A DNA stretch of 64,000 nucleotides, taken from NCBI GenBank assembly GCA_000727475.1, contig KL647309.1:1433820-1497819 (forward strand). Reading direction: 5' to 3'. Positions within the stretch are counted from its first letter, which is position 1; every line of letters starts with the position of its first letter. Source of the stretch: Sarcocystis neurona (Eukaryota > Apicomplexa > Conoidasida > Eucoccidiorida > Sarcocystidae). The position numbers and the translations under genes were made by a program. Below the pieces are notes generated by a model that did not search any database, had not been told where the DNA came from, and saw only the letters and a program-made list of their open reading frames with translations. Of the stretch, positions 46,272 through 56,900 are shown piece by piece.

Positions 46272-46815
46272 GTACATAATGAAAGAGCCGGAAGGACGTG
46301 TGTATTCTGGGCATGCGTATATACACAGATATCTATGCAGAAGGAGTGTTTACATATACATATATACATGTACATATATATAAGAATGCTACCGCTTGAA
46401 GTGACGCTACTGTTGTGAAGGCTTTTGTTGGTTTGAACGACTCTTGAACGCAAACACTCATGTGGGTGTCCCTGAGGTGCATTTCGAGTAGAGAAAATAT
46501 GTTCTTCGTAAGTGTGCTGTCGCTGAATAAAGACGCAAACATACGTCACTATATATCTTGGTACGCATGCATATATTATATATACATACATGAGTAAGCA
46601 CACTCTTCTGGTAGATTCGATACGTACGCCTGTATTGATGAATAAATATATATATATATATATTTTCTTGTATAGAAGACGCATGAATAAAAACTCGCGC
46701 AAACAAGTGTGCGTTGCCATCTTTACAGATATAGGGCAACACGATGTTCTTGCTGCTCTTACCAGTGCCAAGAATTCGCGTTCCACACTGACCCAGCTCC
46801 GGCTGCAATTGCCAT
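32693..46815 (-). CDS. AHA1: Tandem Aha1 N-terminal domain protein, Hsp90 co-chaperone (gene span, 7 exons)
   Basis: Aha1 family proteins bind Hsp90 and stimulate its ATPase. Exons in transcript order are 46763-46815, 44154-44794, 42668-42864, 40837-40886, 36246-36369, 34377-34482 and 32693-32880 (stop TGA). They sum to 1359 nt, 452 residues plus stop, with every junction in phase. Domain 1 (residues about 11-225) starts WNANSWHWEEKNYTRW, carries GEASVSIRKQKLILAVDL and ends QQILTQYVEQL; an Ala-rich insert occupies residues 87-150. Residues 232-297 form a charged Glu/Lys/Arg linker, likely helical. Domain 2 (about 305-450) starts VWNPSSYHWEEKPMTSW, has RKGRKLVIFDL and ends LLKQLLRQFVIDLRARG. 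There is no AHSA1 (START-like) C-terminal domain before the stop. The gene fills about 14.1 kb for 1.36 kb of coding sequence; intron 1 holds an assembly gap. Confidence 0.9.
32881..34376 (-). other. AHA1-like intron 6 with long purine/pyrimidine tract
   Basis: From about 33040 to 33420 the plus strand is nearly pure A/G, so the transcribed strand is C/T-rich and points toward the acceptor of exon 7. CTG-rich sequence lies at 34010-34310. Open frames here follow from the composition. Confidence 0.6.
34377..34482 (-). CDS. AHA1: AHA1-like exon 6
   Basis: It encodes ASNTIRKGRKLVIFDLTIG then ADWTATARDEAGVFLA, the family GEAxxxxRKGKxxxxFDLxxxxxW segment. The acceptor is GCTGCTGCAG and the donor GTAAGC. 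It leaves one base that combines with exon 7 to give Asp. Confidence 0.9.
35731..35980. repeat. Direct duplication, copy 1
   Basis: About 250 bases from CTCCCTGAACGGCAGCAGCA onward are repeated at 36366 with only scattered differences. This copy lies in AHA1-like intron 5 and contains a second version of the exon 5 acceptor sequence (CTGCCGTTCAG on the minus strand) without the exon beside it. Confidence 0.9.
36246..36369 (-). CDS. AHA1: AHA1-like exon 5
   Basis: It encodes EEKPMTSWCQTTLKQRLSN, then TEFKILGN and FNISVNGE, corresponding to the EEK-to-GEA segment of Aha1_N. The acceptor is CCGTTCAG; the donor GTTCGT is weak. The acceptor lies inside a segment duplicated 635 bases away (see repeats). 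Confidence 0.85.
36366..36615. repeat. Direct duplication, copy 2, overlapping the exon 5 acceptor
   Basis: This is the partner of the copy at 35731, 635 bases away. Its left edge coincides within four bases with the exon 5 border at 36369, so the duplicated unit includes the acceptor and upstream intron but not the exon body. Confidence 0.9.
37455..38300. repeat. Tandem repeat built on CCTCTCCACGCACACGCA
   Basis: The anchor recurs at about 37463, 37603, 37747, 38095 (degenerate) and 38280, each followed by TATC/TACC microsatellite and preceded by GAGACGNGGATCTCA-like sequence. It lies inside AHA1-like intron 4. Confidence 0.75.
39240..39640. repeat. Tandem repeat of about 75-90 bp with TA microsatellites
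   Basis: The segment ACAAACCGACCGCACCTAGA with TAAACAT(AT)n recurs about every 80 bases (39251, 39367, 39442, 39533 and a degenerate copy near 39600). Minus-strand open frames read CVCVY repeats and are artefacts of it. It lies inside AHA1-like intron 4. Confidence 0.7.
40250..40585. repeat. Five-copy tandem repeat of about 77 bp
   Basis: TTAGCATGGCTGTTCTACA and variants start at 40254, 40331, 40405, 40487 and 40561. Units carry a TA microsatellite and GGGAAGAAAGAGAGTCTAGA. The array lies 250 bases from AHA1-like exon 4, in intron 4. Confidence 0.85.
40837..40886 (-). CDS. AHA1: AHA1-like exon 4 (start of Aha1_N domain 2)
   Basis: This 50-nt exon encodes VPQEGRGSVWNPSSYH plus two bases of Trp. 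It repeats the NxNNWHW motif of exon 1 with Trp replaced by Tyr (SYHW). It sits between a CTGTCAG acceptor and a GTGAGA donor, and is split at the same Trp codon and in the same phase as exon 1, a sign that the two domains arose by duplication. Confidence 0.85.
42668..42864 (-). CDS. AHA1: AHA1-like exon 3 (charged linker)
   Basis: It encodes about 65 residues rich in Glu, Lys, Arg and Ala (RLAADKKIREEELHRARA and onward), predicted helical or coiled coil. The acceptor is GTCTCTAG and the donor GTGAGA. The entry phase fits exon 2 and the exit phase (complete Met codon) fits exon 4. Confidence 0.75.
44154..44794 (-). CDS. AHA1: AHA1-like exon 2 (most of Aha1_N domain 1)
   Basis: The exon of 641 nt follows a CTGCTAG acceptor and ends before GTAAAT. 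It encodes EEKNYTRW, GDVEVTGEASVSIRK, LAVDLSLSFSW, an Ala/Glu-rich insert, GQIKVEDISVDSVEDGDY, and the terminal helix KLLQQILTQYVEQLREAE. These match the Aha1_N order from the EEK motif to the final helix. Confidence 0.92.
45591..46222. other. Assembly gap (N) inside an AT dinucleotide run
   Basis: 632 N flanked on both sides by (AT)n, within intron 1 of the AHA1-like gene. No coding sequence is expected inside because exons 1 and 2 join in phase. Confidence 0.99.
46763..46815 (-). CDS. AHA1: AHA1-like exon 1
   Basis: The exon encodes MAIAAGAGSVWNANSWH plus two bases of Trp. It contains the start codon and the family NxNNWHW motif. The donor is GTAAGA. The split TGG is completed by exon 2. 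Confidence 0.9.
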
Positions 46816-49800
46816 TGTGAAAAGCGCCTGCTTTTGATCGTATGAAGGACCCCCTGTAGGAAGAAGTTTCTTTATGATTTAATGGTATACCCACATATAT
46901 ATAGACAAATACGCACGCGCACATACAGTTACACTTTTATATACGTACACTCGTCTCCGTGCAACATGCAATATATAGAGGTCTATACACCGTAGTGCTG
47001 GTGTCGGTGGTGTCCCCCCCACAGATATTTTCGACGAGCAGTACATAAAAGAGAAATAGAGAGCCGCGATAGAATAAGAATTTATGAAAGCACGCCACGT
47101 AGTACTACCTTAGAAGGTATAATACTGCTTTCGTATAGCAAAGACACGGATGTTGAGACCCTACGCACGCACCATTTCGGTTCAGTCTTTCGCACACTAC
47201 GTGAGGAGCCTGGGAGAAGGGCAGAAAGCAACTTATTCGTAAAGATAAAACTGGAGTAATTTGGCACCAAGAAAGTCAAGTCTTCTTCCAGCGCAGGCGT
47301 GACAACCGAATCTTTTCCTTGCGACGAACAAAAGGACAGTGTGCAGACGGAGCAAGCATTCGGATTTCCGTTAATCCGAAAGAACGTGTACTTAGGCAAT
47401 ACGAACAGAGACGGAGGAAAAATGCACATTATCACGTATAGAGAGCTATGCGAAGGAAAGAACAGCATAGAAAGACCGTTCCTCTGCCGCGCCGGGATGC
47501 TCTGAATTTGCATGTGCCGCGCGACCGCTCGACTGTGAGTGGGAGACTGACTTACCGGTAGACGTGGAAGAAGGGATCGAAGAACAAAACAGTGTTATGG
47601 ACATAATAATCTGTACGGAGATGTTTTTCCTCCACAGGCTGTCGGAAGAGATAAACGCGCTGTCATTGATCTGCGAGAAGGAATCTGATGCGAATCTGGT
47701 GAGCAACAATGGTATGTAAGATCCCGGTAACAAGACGTCTAGGACGACTTTTGACGTAATAAAGACAAATGGCTGCACTCTGAAAAGGGCAGTTTGTCTC
47801 CAAGAGTTTACTCAAGAATAAGTACTACACTGTGCAACAAGCGTGCAAAATGGAGTCGTGCACGCCCTCCTCTGTCGGAAGAAGCACACGTGCCACGGTC
47901 TACGTGCAGTAGACACTTGTCTGGAAGTGTCTGCAATAAGAACAACTAGCCACATCTACACAGGAATAAACCTGTCTACGGGATAGGAAAGAGAAAATAG
48001 GTTTCCCGGCAGATGTAGATGCGCCCGGACATGTACCCACCTCACCTGTACGTGGATAAAAACAATTTCAAAGTATTTTAGGGACGTATGTGTGGGCGCG
48101 GAAGCGTTCCGAAATATACGTCCTTAACGCACATCGTTACGCAACGCAGTTGCGTCCCGACAATGTGGCTGTGTTGAAGCAAATAGAATAGATACGCAAG
48201 ATTCCCTTTGTTGCATTCGACGATCATACCTACGTGTACAAAGAAGGAGCGCTATGGAAAATCGAGTCGGTACGGTTGGAATCTACTAGTTCGTCCCGGT
48301 ACCACCGTGCGCAGATGTCTTATTGCACATCTCTGCCGTGGAAACGTTTGTCTTCTCTGCACAAAGGTCCGAAAAATTCTGTACCACTATCACCAGAGAT
48401 GTGGAAAAATAGATACAATCGAGAAAACTGCGATCCCCATTATGTCATTTTGCCAGTTTTCCACTGAACTTGTAGTGCACAATACTGGGAAAGTGGTTTT
48501 TCATGCTCTCTCATACTAGGAGGCCTTAACACACGAATAGAAACGTGTAAATGCTTATCTTGCAAGAGCTTGATGAAAAAGGGCATGCCTTCCTAGCCGT
48601 TTAGGGGATTCATATTCCGTGTGTGTGCGTATCCGTGTACATTGACACTACTAGGTGTAATGTACACCTAGGAGTGTACACCGGTGTAGGAGCGCGTCTA
48701 TATGTATACATATATATATATATACCTACACACTTGTACACTGGCACAGATATGTGTGTGTATGTGTGTGTGTGTGTGTGTGGATAAATATAGCAAGGAG
48801 GTACAGGCGGCATTAGTAAGCATGTACAGGCCCGTGATTTGTTGACGAATCGCCTTGAATGAACAAAGTATTCCAAATTTTACCGGACGGTAGAGACACT
48901 TGGAGGATCGGTGACAATCTCTTGCGAAAAGCATGGACGAAAAACTGACGCGTGCACGTCTACCCTTGCGCCTCTCTCATTTATTTTCACCATATAATAT
49001 TATCCACGTCGTGCACGTCAAACGCTCATTCAATTCTACATTGGGCGCGTGTGATCCGTAGCTACTCAAGAAAAAACTGCGATGCCACACATGCAATTTG
49101 TATTATTTCTAGTGACTTTACCAGTAAACTCCGCAATTTTGTGGCAATATTTTGGTTTCTCTCAATAGGTTAACATTCCTGGATGAGTATTCCGTTCAGT
49201 CCACTTTACTTACACATCCTGTCAAAATGAGGTGACTCACCTGAATTTCACAGAGGTGGCACAACTTTTGAGCAGAAAAGCCTGGTGTACGTACACCTGT
49301 GACGCGTTGCTGCACGCCAGCTGTCATTAAAACAGTGTTTCATTCTGCTGCAAAGTGACTGCGGGATAGCAACGCCACCGTAGAAGTTAAAGGTTTTGTT
49401 CTCTGATATTTACGGCTACCAAAGCACCTTTTTATCGGTAGAAATTCGGAAATCCCCTGTTGGAACCTTGTGACTGTTCACCCGAAACGCTTTCGACAGC
49501 CTGGACGATGGCTATTTTGCATTCAACTAGACACGTTCTTACGTAGTTGAGACGCTCTTGTAGACTCAACAACACGGGCAAACACAGTAGGTCAGTTAGG
49601 CGCCAGGTACACAGAATCCGCGGGATCCTTAATGTGCAAATCATTCTCATTGTTTAGTTTAAAAGTGTAAATCCTTTCCAGCCATTTGTCTTCTTACAAA
49701 ATAGTGAAGACGAAGGGACTACAACGTGCGGGTGCGCCGCGACTTTAATGGGAAAGCAGACCAACATTGATTCTGACAGCGCATTAGCGAGACTGTCCAC

Positions 49801-50841
49801 TCGTGTGGTTCGGAAAACTGGAAAAAAGTAGTAGCTCAAACGGCGGCACATGCTTGTGAGCCTATAAAAAGGTGTCCACCTTTGTCTGTTCAACCTTCTT
49901 CATACATATAGAAATAAACATATCTTCACGTTTATACGTTAACACACTGTGAAAATTTTTTCACAGAACGCACACGCCTCTCCATATACGTCCATATAGA
50001 AATAAACATCTCTTCACGTTTATACGTTAACACACTGTGAAAATTTTTCCACAGAACGCACACGCCTCTCCATATACGTAGACGTGCATATGTACATATA
50101 TATATATACGTATGGCCAGGTAGACAGACAGCAATGCGGGACACACGCGTGTAGCAGAGGCTCTGCAGCGCACAAGCACGTTGACACTTACGCAGTCAAA
50201 GACACAAATAAGTTTAACTTGGACGTCAAAAGCAAAATGGAGGCACGAAACTGAAAAATTTCAATGCGCCTCTGTCGGTACTACTGTGTACGAAGGTGCC
50301 GTACATACTGTACGTACTTCTACACACATAAGCAAGCACGCTTACTTACACTCATATATGTATATATAAATATAATACACATATGTATCGCCCTTCCCCC
50401 ACGTATGTATCCGTATATATATATGCACGCGAGGATTCGCCGGTGTAGAACACGTGTACACGGTGTGCCACACGCACGCTGTTTCGGCGTTTAAAACGAA
50501 CGTTAGCTGCCGTTGTGTGTGATGGGAAAGCAGAAGAGGGGACGTGCTCCCGGACAGATTTTTTCGAAAAGTTCCCAGTTCCCAATTTCAGTTGTTTGTG
50601 GTGTGTAAATTTCATCCGCGCATCAATAAAATGGTGAACCTCTGTTTGGGTGTGAGCGACATGGACACAAAAATTCCGAGTTTTTAAAATCAAATTCTCC
50701 AACTACCGTCACGTATGGTTTCGTAATTGTCAAGCAACGTCAGGATTTCCAAAACTTTTCCTGTTTTGGCGAGAAAGTAAAATTCTTTTAGACAAGTTGA
50801 AACGCCGTCGAAGTAAAACATTCGCCTTCCCAAACCCTCGC
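46816..50841. other. Repeat-poor region between AHA1-like and DHODH genes
   Basis: About 4 kb holding the 5' flank of the AHA1-like gene and the 3' flank of DHODH. The longest open frame is 143 codons (47082-47513, minus) with no recognisable domain. It contains an 88-bp tandem duplication near 49905 and a perfect 14-base palindrome at 49284. Confidence 0.55.
49905..50079. repeat. Two-copy 88-bp tandem duplication with an internal hairpin
   Basis: The unit CATATAGAAATAAACAT... through CGCCTCTCCATATACG occurs at 49905 and 49993 with about two differences. Each copy contains CTGTGAAAATTTTTTCACAG or its variant, which can form a stem-loop. Confidence 0.9.
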
Positions 50842-50924
50842 CTAATCAAAGGTGGGAGCCGACACTCTGCGCTGCGGGGTCGCGCGATGCCTCGCTCCGA
50901 CCGCCTGCTTTATACTGTAATAGC
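50842..50924 (-). CDS. DHODH: DHODH terminal exon
   Basis: After an AACTCTGCAG acceptor it encodes YYSIKQAVGARHRATPQRR, VSAPTFD and a TAG stop; with the split Gly this reads GYYSIKQAVGARHR, the family GYxxxxEAxGxxH ending, followed by a short extension. Confidence 0.93.
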
Positions 50925-53900
50925 CTGCAGAGTTCACGCAAATGGAAGTTGCTGACTCAAGTGAATTACTCGTTACGACTACGGACAACTGACGCCAAGA
51001 CACCGCAAGTGCAGCCCCGTCGCACTTTCACAAATGCGTGCATACAAAGTAGATTTTTCAACGTAGACCGACGTAACGCAGTGGAGGGTATAATTCGAGA
51101 ACCTACGCATCTACGAGTTTTCATACATCCAGGCAAGTGACGATATCTAATCCATGCCTACATACGTATAGATCTGCAAATAGGGAGACACACATAGACA
51201 CACACATACAGATAAACCGAGACACGCACAGACGAGTAGACACCCACAGAAATACACACACATACGTATACACACGTATATACATATACGTATATATATA
51301 TACACAGATACGTATATAGACATGTGCACATATTGCAGGAAGGTGTCTGTGTGCGTGCAGCGACTATGTCGCGGTGTGGTGTGTGACACAGCCAAAAAAA
51401 GGAGCAATAAAGCAGATTCATCTACAATAGAGAGTCGAAGGAAACTTCCGTTAACCAGAAAGACGAATAATGTATCGTAAGCAGAAGCACGGCACGAAGT
51501 GCTGTGGCAATTCTCCACGCGGGTCAGCAGAAACACCTCAGTCAAGCACAGGCAACTCAGACACATACAAGCTGCTATGGGCTGTCCTCCTCTCGACAGA
51601 GCAGCGTGACGCAGGCAACTGATCCAGGCACGTAGGGGTATGTGTCTCCCGTCGAAGTACATATATATATATATATATATGTGCATACGCACAAACAGAT
51701 AGATACGCTTTTAGAGAGTCGCATTCAGATAAAGTAGTCCATACTTCTATAAGGGCTCCTCTTGTGGTGCAACACCTCTGCACGCACTTGCGTAGTGAAC
51801 AAAGCGTGTACGGAGAAATAAAAAGCGTGCACTGCGACTTAAAGCGCTGGACAGTGGCGTCCACTTCCTCCTGTTCTCGTACACGTTTCCCCGATATATG
51901 AGGGTCTTCAGGATTATTACGTAAGTGACACACATACCTGTACATACACCAAGAAATAATATCTAACTATATATACGTAGAGGTATACGCCCATAGAGGA
52001 ACCATATACATACATACATACATACATTTAACTGCACATACACGTACATATGTGTATACATGTGTACACGTGTACGTATAATGTAAGTATATAGGTGTAC
52101 ATACGTATCTATGCATATATGTATACACATGTGAATAAACACGTGTAGGTACATGAACGTACATATATAGACGTATAGATGGCTAGGAATGCCCAGGGGG
52201 GGAAACTCACCCTTTGCGTTGAGGAGGCCGTACAACTCATTCTTGATTTGCCGGACAACTTGAGGCCCTTTGTAAATCTGCAACAGCAAAACCGCCAGAG
52301 AAAGACAAGGAGATGCGCATAGACGACATTTTCACCGTGAGGTACACGCAAAAAAGAGAAAGCAGACAAAACAGACGTTGACAGGAAAGTGGTTCTGCAC
52401 TCGCCGACGGGGCACGCATGTATAGGAAGTATGCGAGCGTCCCCAGAGTACCTGATTATATGCTTCTACACGTACAAACACAGAACTCCTGCGGTCAGTA
52501 CACGTGTTTGTCCCCCTGTAGCTGCCGCTTCGAGACTGCTGCTGCTGATCCCCCGGTCTTCCTGCCGCAGAGATCGCAGCTCCGCCTGCTGCTGCTATGC
52601 TGCTCTTCTTGCCTCCTTGCTGTGAGGGCCCTGTGGCTGCTAATGTGGACGAGGTGTTCCTGCTGCGACGGTCCTTGGGATCGCCGTGTAATAGCTGCTG
52701 TTGTTGCAGCGGGCGCTGCTCCAGCTGCTGATGCTCCTGCTCTCCTGTCCCTCCCGCTGCTGCTGTTTGCTGCTGCTACTGCTGTTTGCTGCTGCTGCTT
52801 CGGCGGTACTGCGGCTGCTGAGACTTTGCAGCTGCTGAGGTGTTGCTGCTGCGGCTCTTGCCGTCTTGCTGCTGCTGTTGCTGCTGCTGCTTCTCCGTAC
52901 CAGACAGGTGTAAATTTCCACGAGAGACGCCCCGGCCTCAATCTTCTCGAGCGCATCACGTCCGCATTCCACACCTCCGCTCTGTTCACCGCGACGGAAA
53001 AAGGAAACTTTTTGTTTTGTCAAAGAAAAAGACTGCGTCCTTGCTTGTCGTAGAAAATAAGCAATCCGACACACACGCACTCTTTTAGACACGTACAGTG
53101 TCCACCAAAACCTCCGCACACACAAACGTGTATATTTCCGGTTTGTGTACACCTCATTTATAGACATCGAGAGGATCTGTGTTTCGTTTTAGCAACACGC
53201 TAAGAAGATACGGCATTCAGCAGAGACGACAATTAGATGACCGTTTACCCTTTCTCTCCTTTTCTCTCTATGCAGACACATACACACAAAGGCAGGTACG
53301 AAAATGAAAAAGATGAGAATATATACATACATATGTATATATATACGTACACATGTAAACCCCCTGCTGAGTGTCACCAGTCGCCGAACATCAGAACACG
53401 AATGTCACCGCTCTTTGCTGGCAGGAATACGTCACCCACACGTGCAAGAAGTAAATTTTTGTCAACGAGAAAGGACACGTGTGTGTATTGAAATGAAGCT
53501 GACTTCTTCTGTTTGAAGCACATTTCATGGAATTGGTCACGTGTGCCACCCGGTTGATCGCATGCACGGCTATTTCTCGTTCAAAAACGCAGGACGACGC
53601 TCGCAAATCCGCGCAGCGTTGTTCTGCCGTCCCAGCAGACCCCCCACCAACGGCCGGTCACCAGCTTTTCCTCTTCAAAGAGAAGGAAAACGTGAGGCTA
53701 AAAACTTCTCCTCTTCACATGCACACGTCGACGCAACAGGGTACTGCACAGAGACAAGGCAAAGTAGAAAAAGACTTCGCTCTCGCAGGCGGTGGCAGTT
53801 CTTATCCATGCATCTTCATGTAGTAATATTCAGCAGCTCCTCTGAAGACACTTACGTATACCTACGTGCTCGCAGCTCTCACAAAGAGACACGTGTGCGT

Positions 53901-56900
53901 CATATATATATATAGTATAGAGATATATATAGAGAGAATCCACACATCTGATATATATGTATATATATATATATACGTACAATACACAAGGATCACCGCA
54001 CACATACATCCACATCATATGCATATATATGTATCTACGGATGTAGAGGCATATTTATACAGATATATACATCTAATATATGTATGTACATATATACGTA
54101 TACACGTATATACATATATATATATATATGTGACTTGTGTGCAGCACATCGAGACCGTCATACAGATACACCGGTAGGTGCACGTGTGGACCTGTGCGTC
54201 CATGTGTGTATGTATATACGTGTTTTTGCATGGACTAGCGTACGTGCGTACGTGCTGCGCTCGTTCTGATCTTTTTCTTTCATTTTCTTCTTCTTCTTCC
54301 ACATATCTGACTACGTCTGCATAAGTTCCTGCCTACTTCTCTCCACGTGTATCTCTCCGAATCCGCACGTATCTGCACACCTTTCAACGCACATACATGT
54401 ATATGAATATCTTCTTACGTACAAAATTTACCTTTGTAGAGCTCGACTTCTCTAGACGCATCATACGCGAAGACAGGATTCTCTACGTGTTGTGGACACT
54501 CCCCAGCTGTTCTTCTTCTTTTCAACTCAAAGTCACAGAGAGAGAATCTACAAGGGAGAAAGACAGAGAGGCCAGGGGACTACGCAGACGCACACACACA
54601 CAGATTTAAAGAATTTCCCAGAGAAAGAATCTACACGAGAGAACGCGCAAGAGGCCAGGGAATTACATCTGCGCACCAACGCAGATACAAAGAATTTCTT
54701 CTTCTCTTTCGAGACAGCTGCAGCGACGAGACTCAAGCGACAGCACGCGAAGAAACCGCATCTCTGTGTACTCGCCGACGTACACACCAGCCGTCAGTTT
54801 GCTTTACTCGCTGCATCCCCTACTTTTCTCCTTTTTATCGATCAAGCGACCGATGCAGCACCCATCTTATCCACACATATGTACACGTGTGTATATAAAT
54901 ATATACACGCATATAAGTATGTACAGATGTGCATGTGTACACGCGGTAGGGGGCGAGGGGGGACTGAGAAATGGAGAACGAAGGAGGAAGAAAAAAATAA
55001 AGGCTCGCCCGGAGAGCGCAGGGTATGTGGCGCGTGTGTTACATACATGGGGATAGGGAGAGACACACAGAAGCAGAGAAAAAAAAAACAGGAGAGTTTC
55101 GATACACGGTTTCAAGCGACTGACATGGCAGGGGAAGTTGCGCTACGCTACTCCACATATACGTGCGTGCAACTGCCAAGGGAGAAATAGGAAGGGTACC
55201 GCCAGGGAGGAAGAGCCTCTCAGTCTGCAAAGGCGAAACAGAGAGAGACGGGAAGAAAAGGGAAGAAGTGACCTACGACGGACGGACGGACGAGGGGAAA
55301 GGGAGGAAGATACGAATGAACCTCGCAAACACGTATATACTCAGAGATACATACATACATACATACATACACACATATATATATATATGTGTTGAAAGAG
55401 AGATATAGATTGACAGAGTAGACAGAAGAGAAGACCTTCCAGAGCAATGGCAGCAACCTTTTCTTCCTTGAGAAAACGACAGACGGCACCTGCACTTCTA
55501 CTTGGGTGCACGCATGCAAAGTAAAAGCAAGACACAAAGAAATAGAGGACTTACAGCAATTATAAAAACTTTGCCACCGGTAAGTCGATACATATCATAG
55601 ACGCACCCCGTAGACGCGTCTTTCAACGGACGGCCGCTGAGTCCACCCGTCTCCTTGCGGCTGCTGCTGCGGAGTGTCGCAGGGCGCTGCACCTGTTCGC
55701 ATTCGCGCAGCAGGACGTCCACCGACCCACAGCAGCAGCAGCAAGACGAACAAAAGAGAACACCAGCGCAGCAGCAGAGCAGCGAAGAAATGTGAAGGCG
55801 CACGCAGCAACAGAAGGAAGAAGGGCACCCTGTAAGTCAGAAAGCACGCCCAACTTCTTTTTCGCCCTCTTCTTTGTCTTCCTCTTTTTCTCCCAGCGAC
55901 GCGCATCGTTACCGGACACAAAAAACTCATCCAGACAAAGCACGTCAACCTTCTCCCACATATTCACATACACGCATCTACTGTTACACATAGATAAAGA
56001 CATGCACATACACATATATCTCCTCTACACGTGTGCATATATATACTTATATGTAGATACACACGTGTGTATAGATGTTGGCATACACATATATACATAT
56101 ATATTGAGAGAGAGGAGTGAGAAAGGGAGGAAGATACGCATACATATACATATATATATAGTGATAGAAGCATATACATATGTCTAGGAACCTTTGTACA
56201 TGCGTTCCTCTTTACGCCTACATACACACGTACGTAAGTAGACACGCGTGTACAACACACTGAGATGTACACATATACATACATATATATATATAGGCAG
56301 GTGTAGATTAGGCACGTTGTATAGAAGTATCTAATTTCTTCGCAGATGTCCGTTGAACAGGAAGATGTCTGGGGAAAGAGCACTTTGATAAACTACTTTT
56401 GTATGCGTCGTTGAAGATCTTGACGCAGCTGCTCGCTGGAGCAGAGATATCCCCCACACTCTTCACGCAGCTTTTCAGAGACCCGGCTCATCTTCTCGAC
56501 AACTACCGGGAAGTCAAGCCCGTCAACACTTCCGTAGCCCTCTGCTGCTGTCCAGCAGCTGCCCGCACGCAGAAGCAGACAACTCTCAGCCAAAAAAACA
56601 GAGAAACAGAGGAGAAGACAGGCCCTTTGACGGCCGTCTGAGACGGTCGGGGGGCACGTAGGGTGGGACAGGAGAAGTGTTTTGTTGGCAAATGAAGCCG
56701 AGACTCTTGCAGCGTCAGACGCAAGTCACGCAGAGAGGACTGCAGCACAGGGAGACGGCGCGTCTCGCGCAGCACAGGGAGACAGCAAGTCGTCATAGCT
56801 GACTGCGTCTTCGTGGAAGTAGTCGCTCCAAGGGTTCACACACAAACACGCAGCCACCCCACAGACGCAGGCAGCATCGCTGCAGCTGCTCAGCAGCGCA

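Noticed and set aside
51700..51940. Candidate DHODH C-terminal exons (GGSGRHCPAL stop; GALIEVWTTLSECDS)
   Set aside because: The exon at 50842-50924 gives GYYSIKQAVGARHR in phase, the true family C-terminus.
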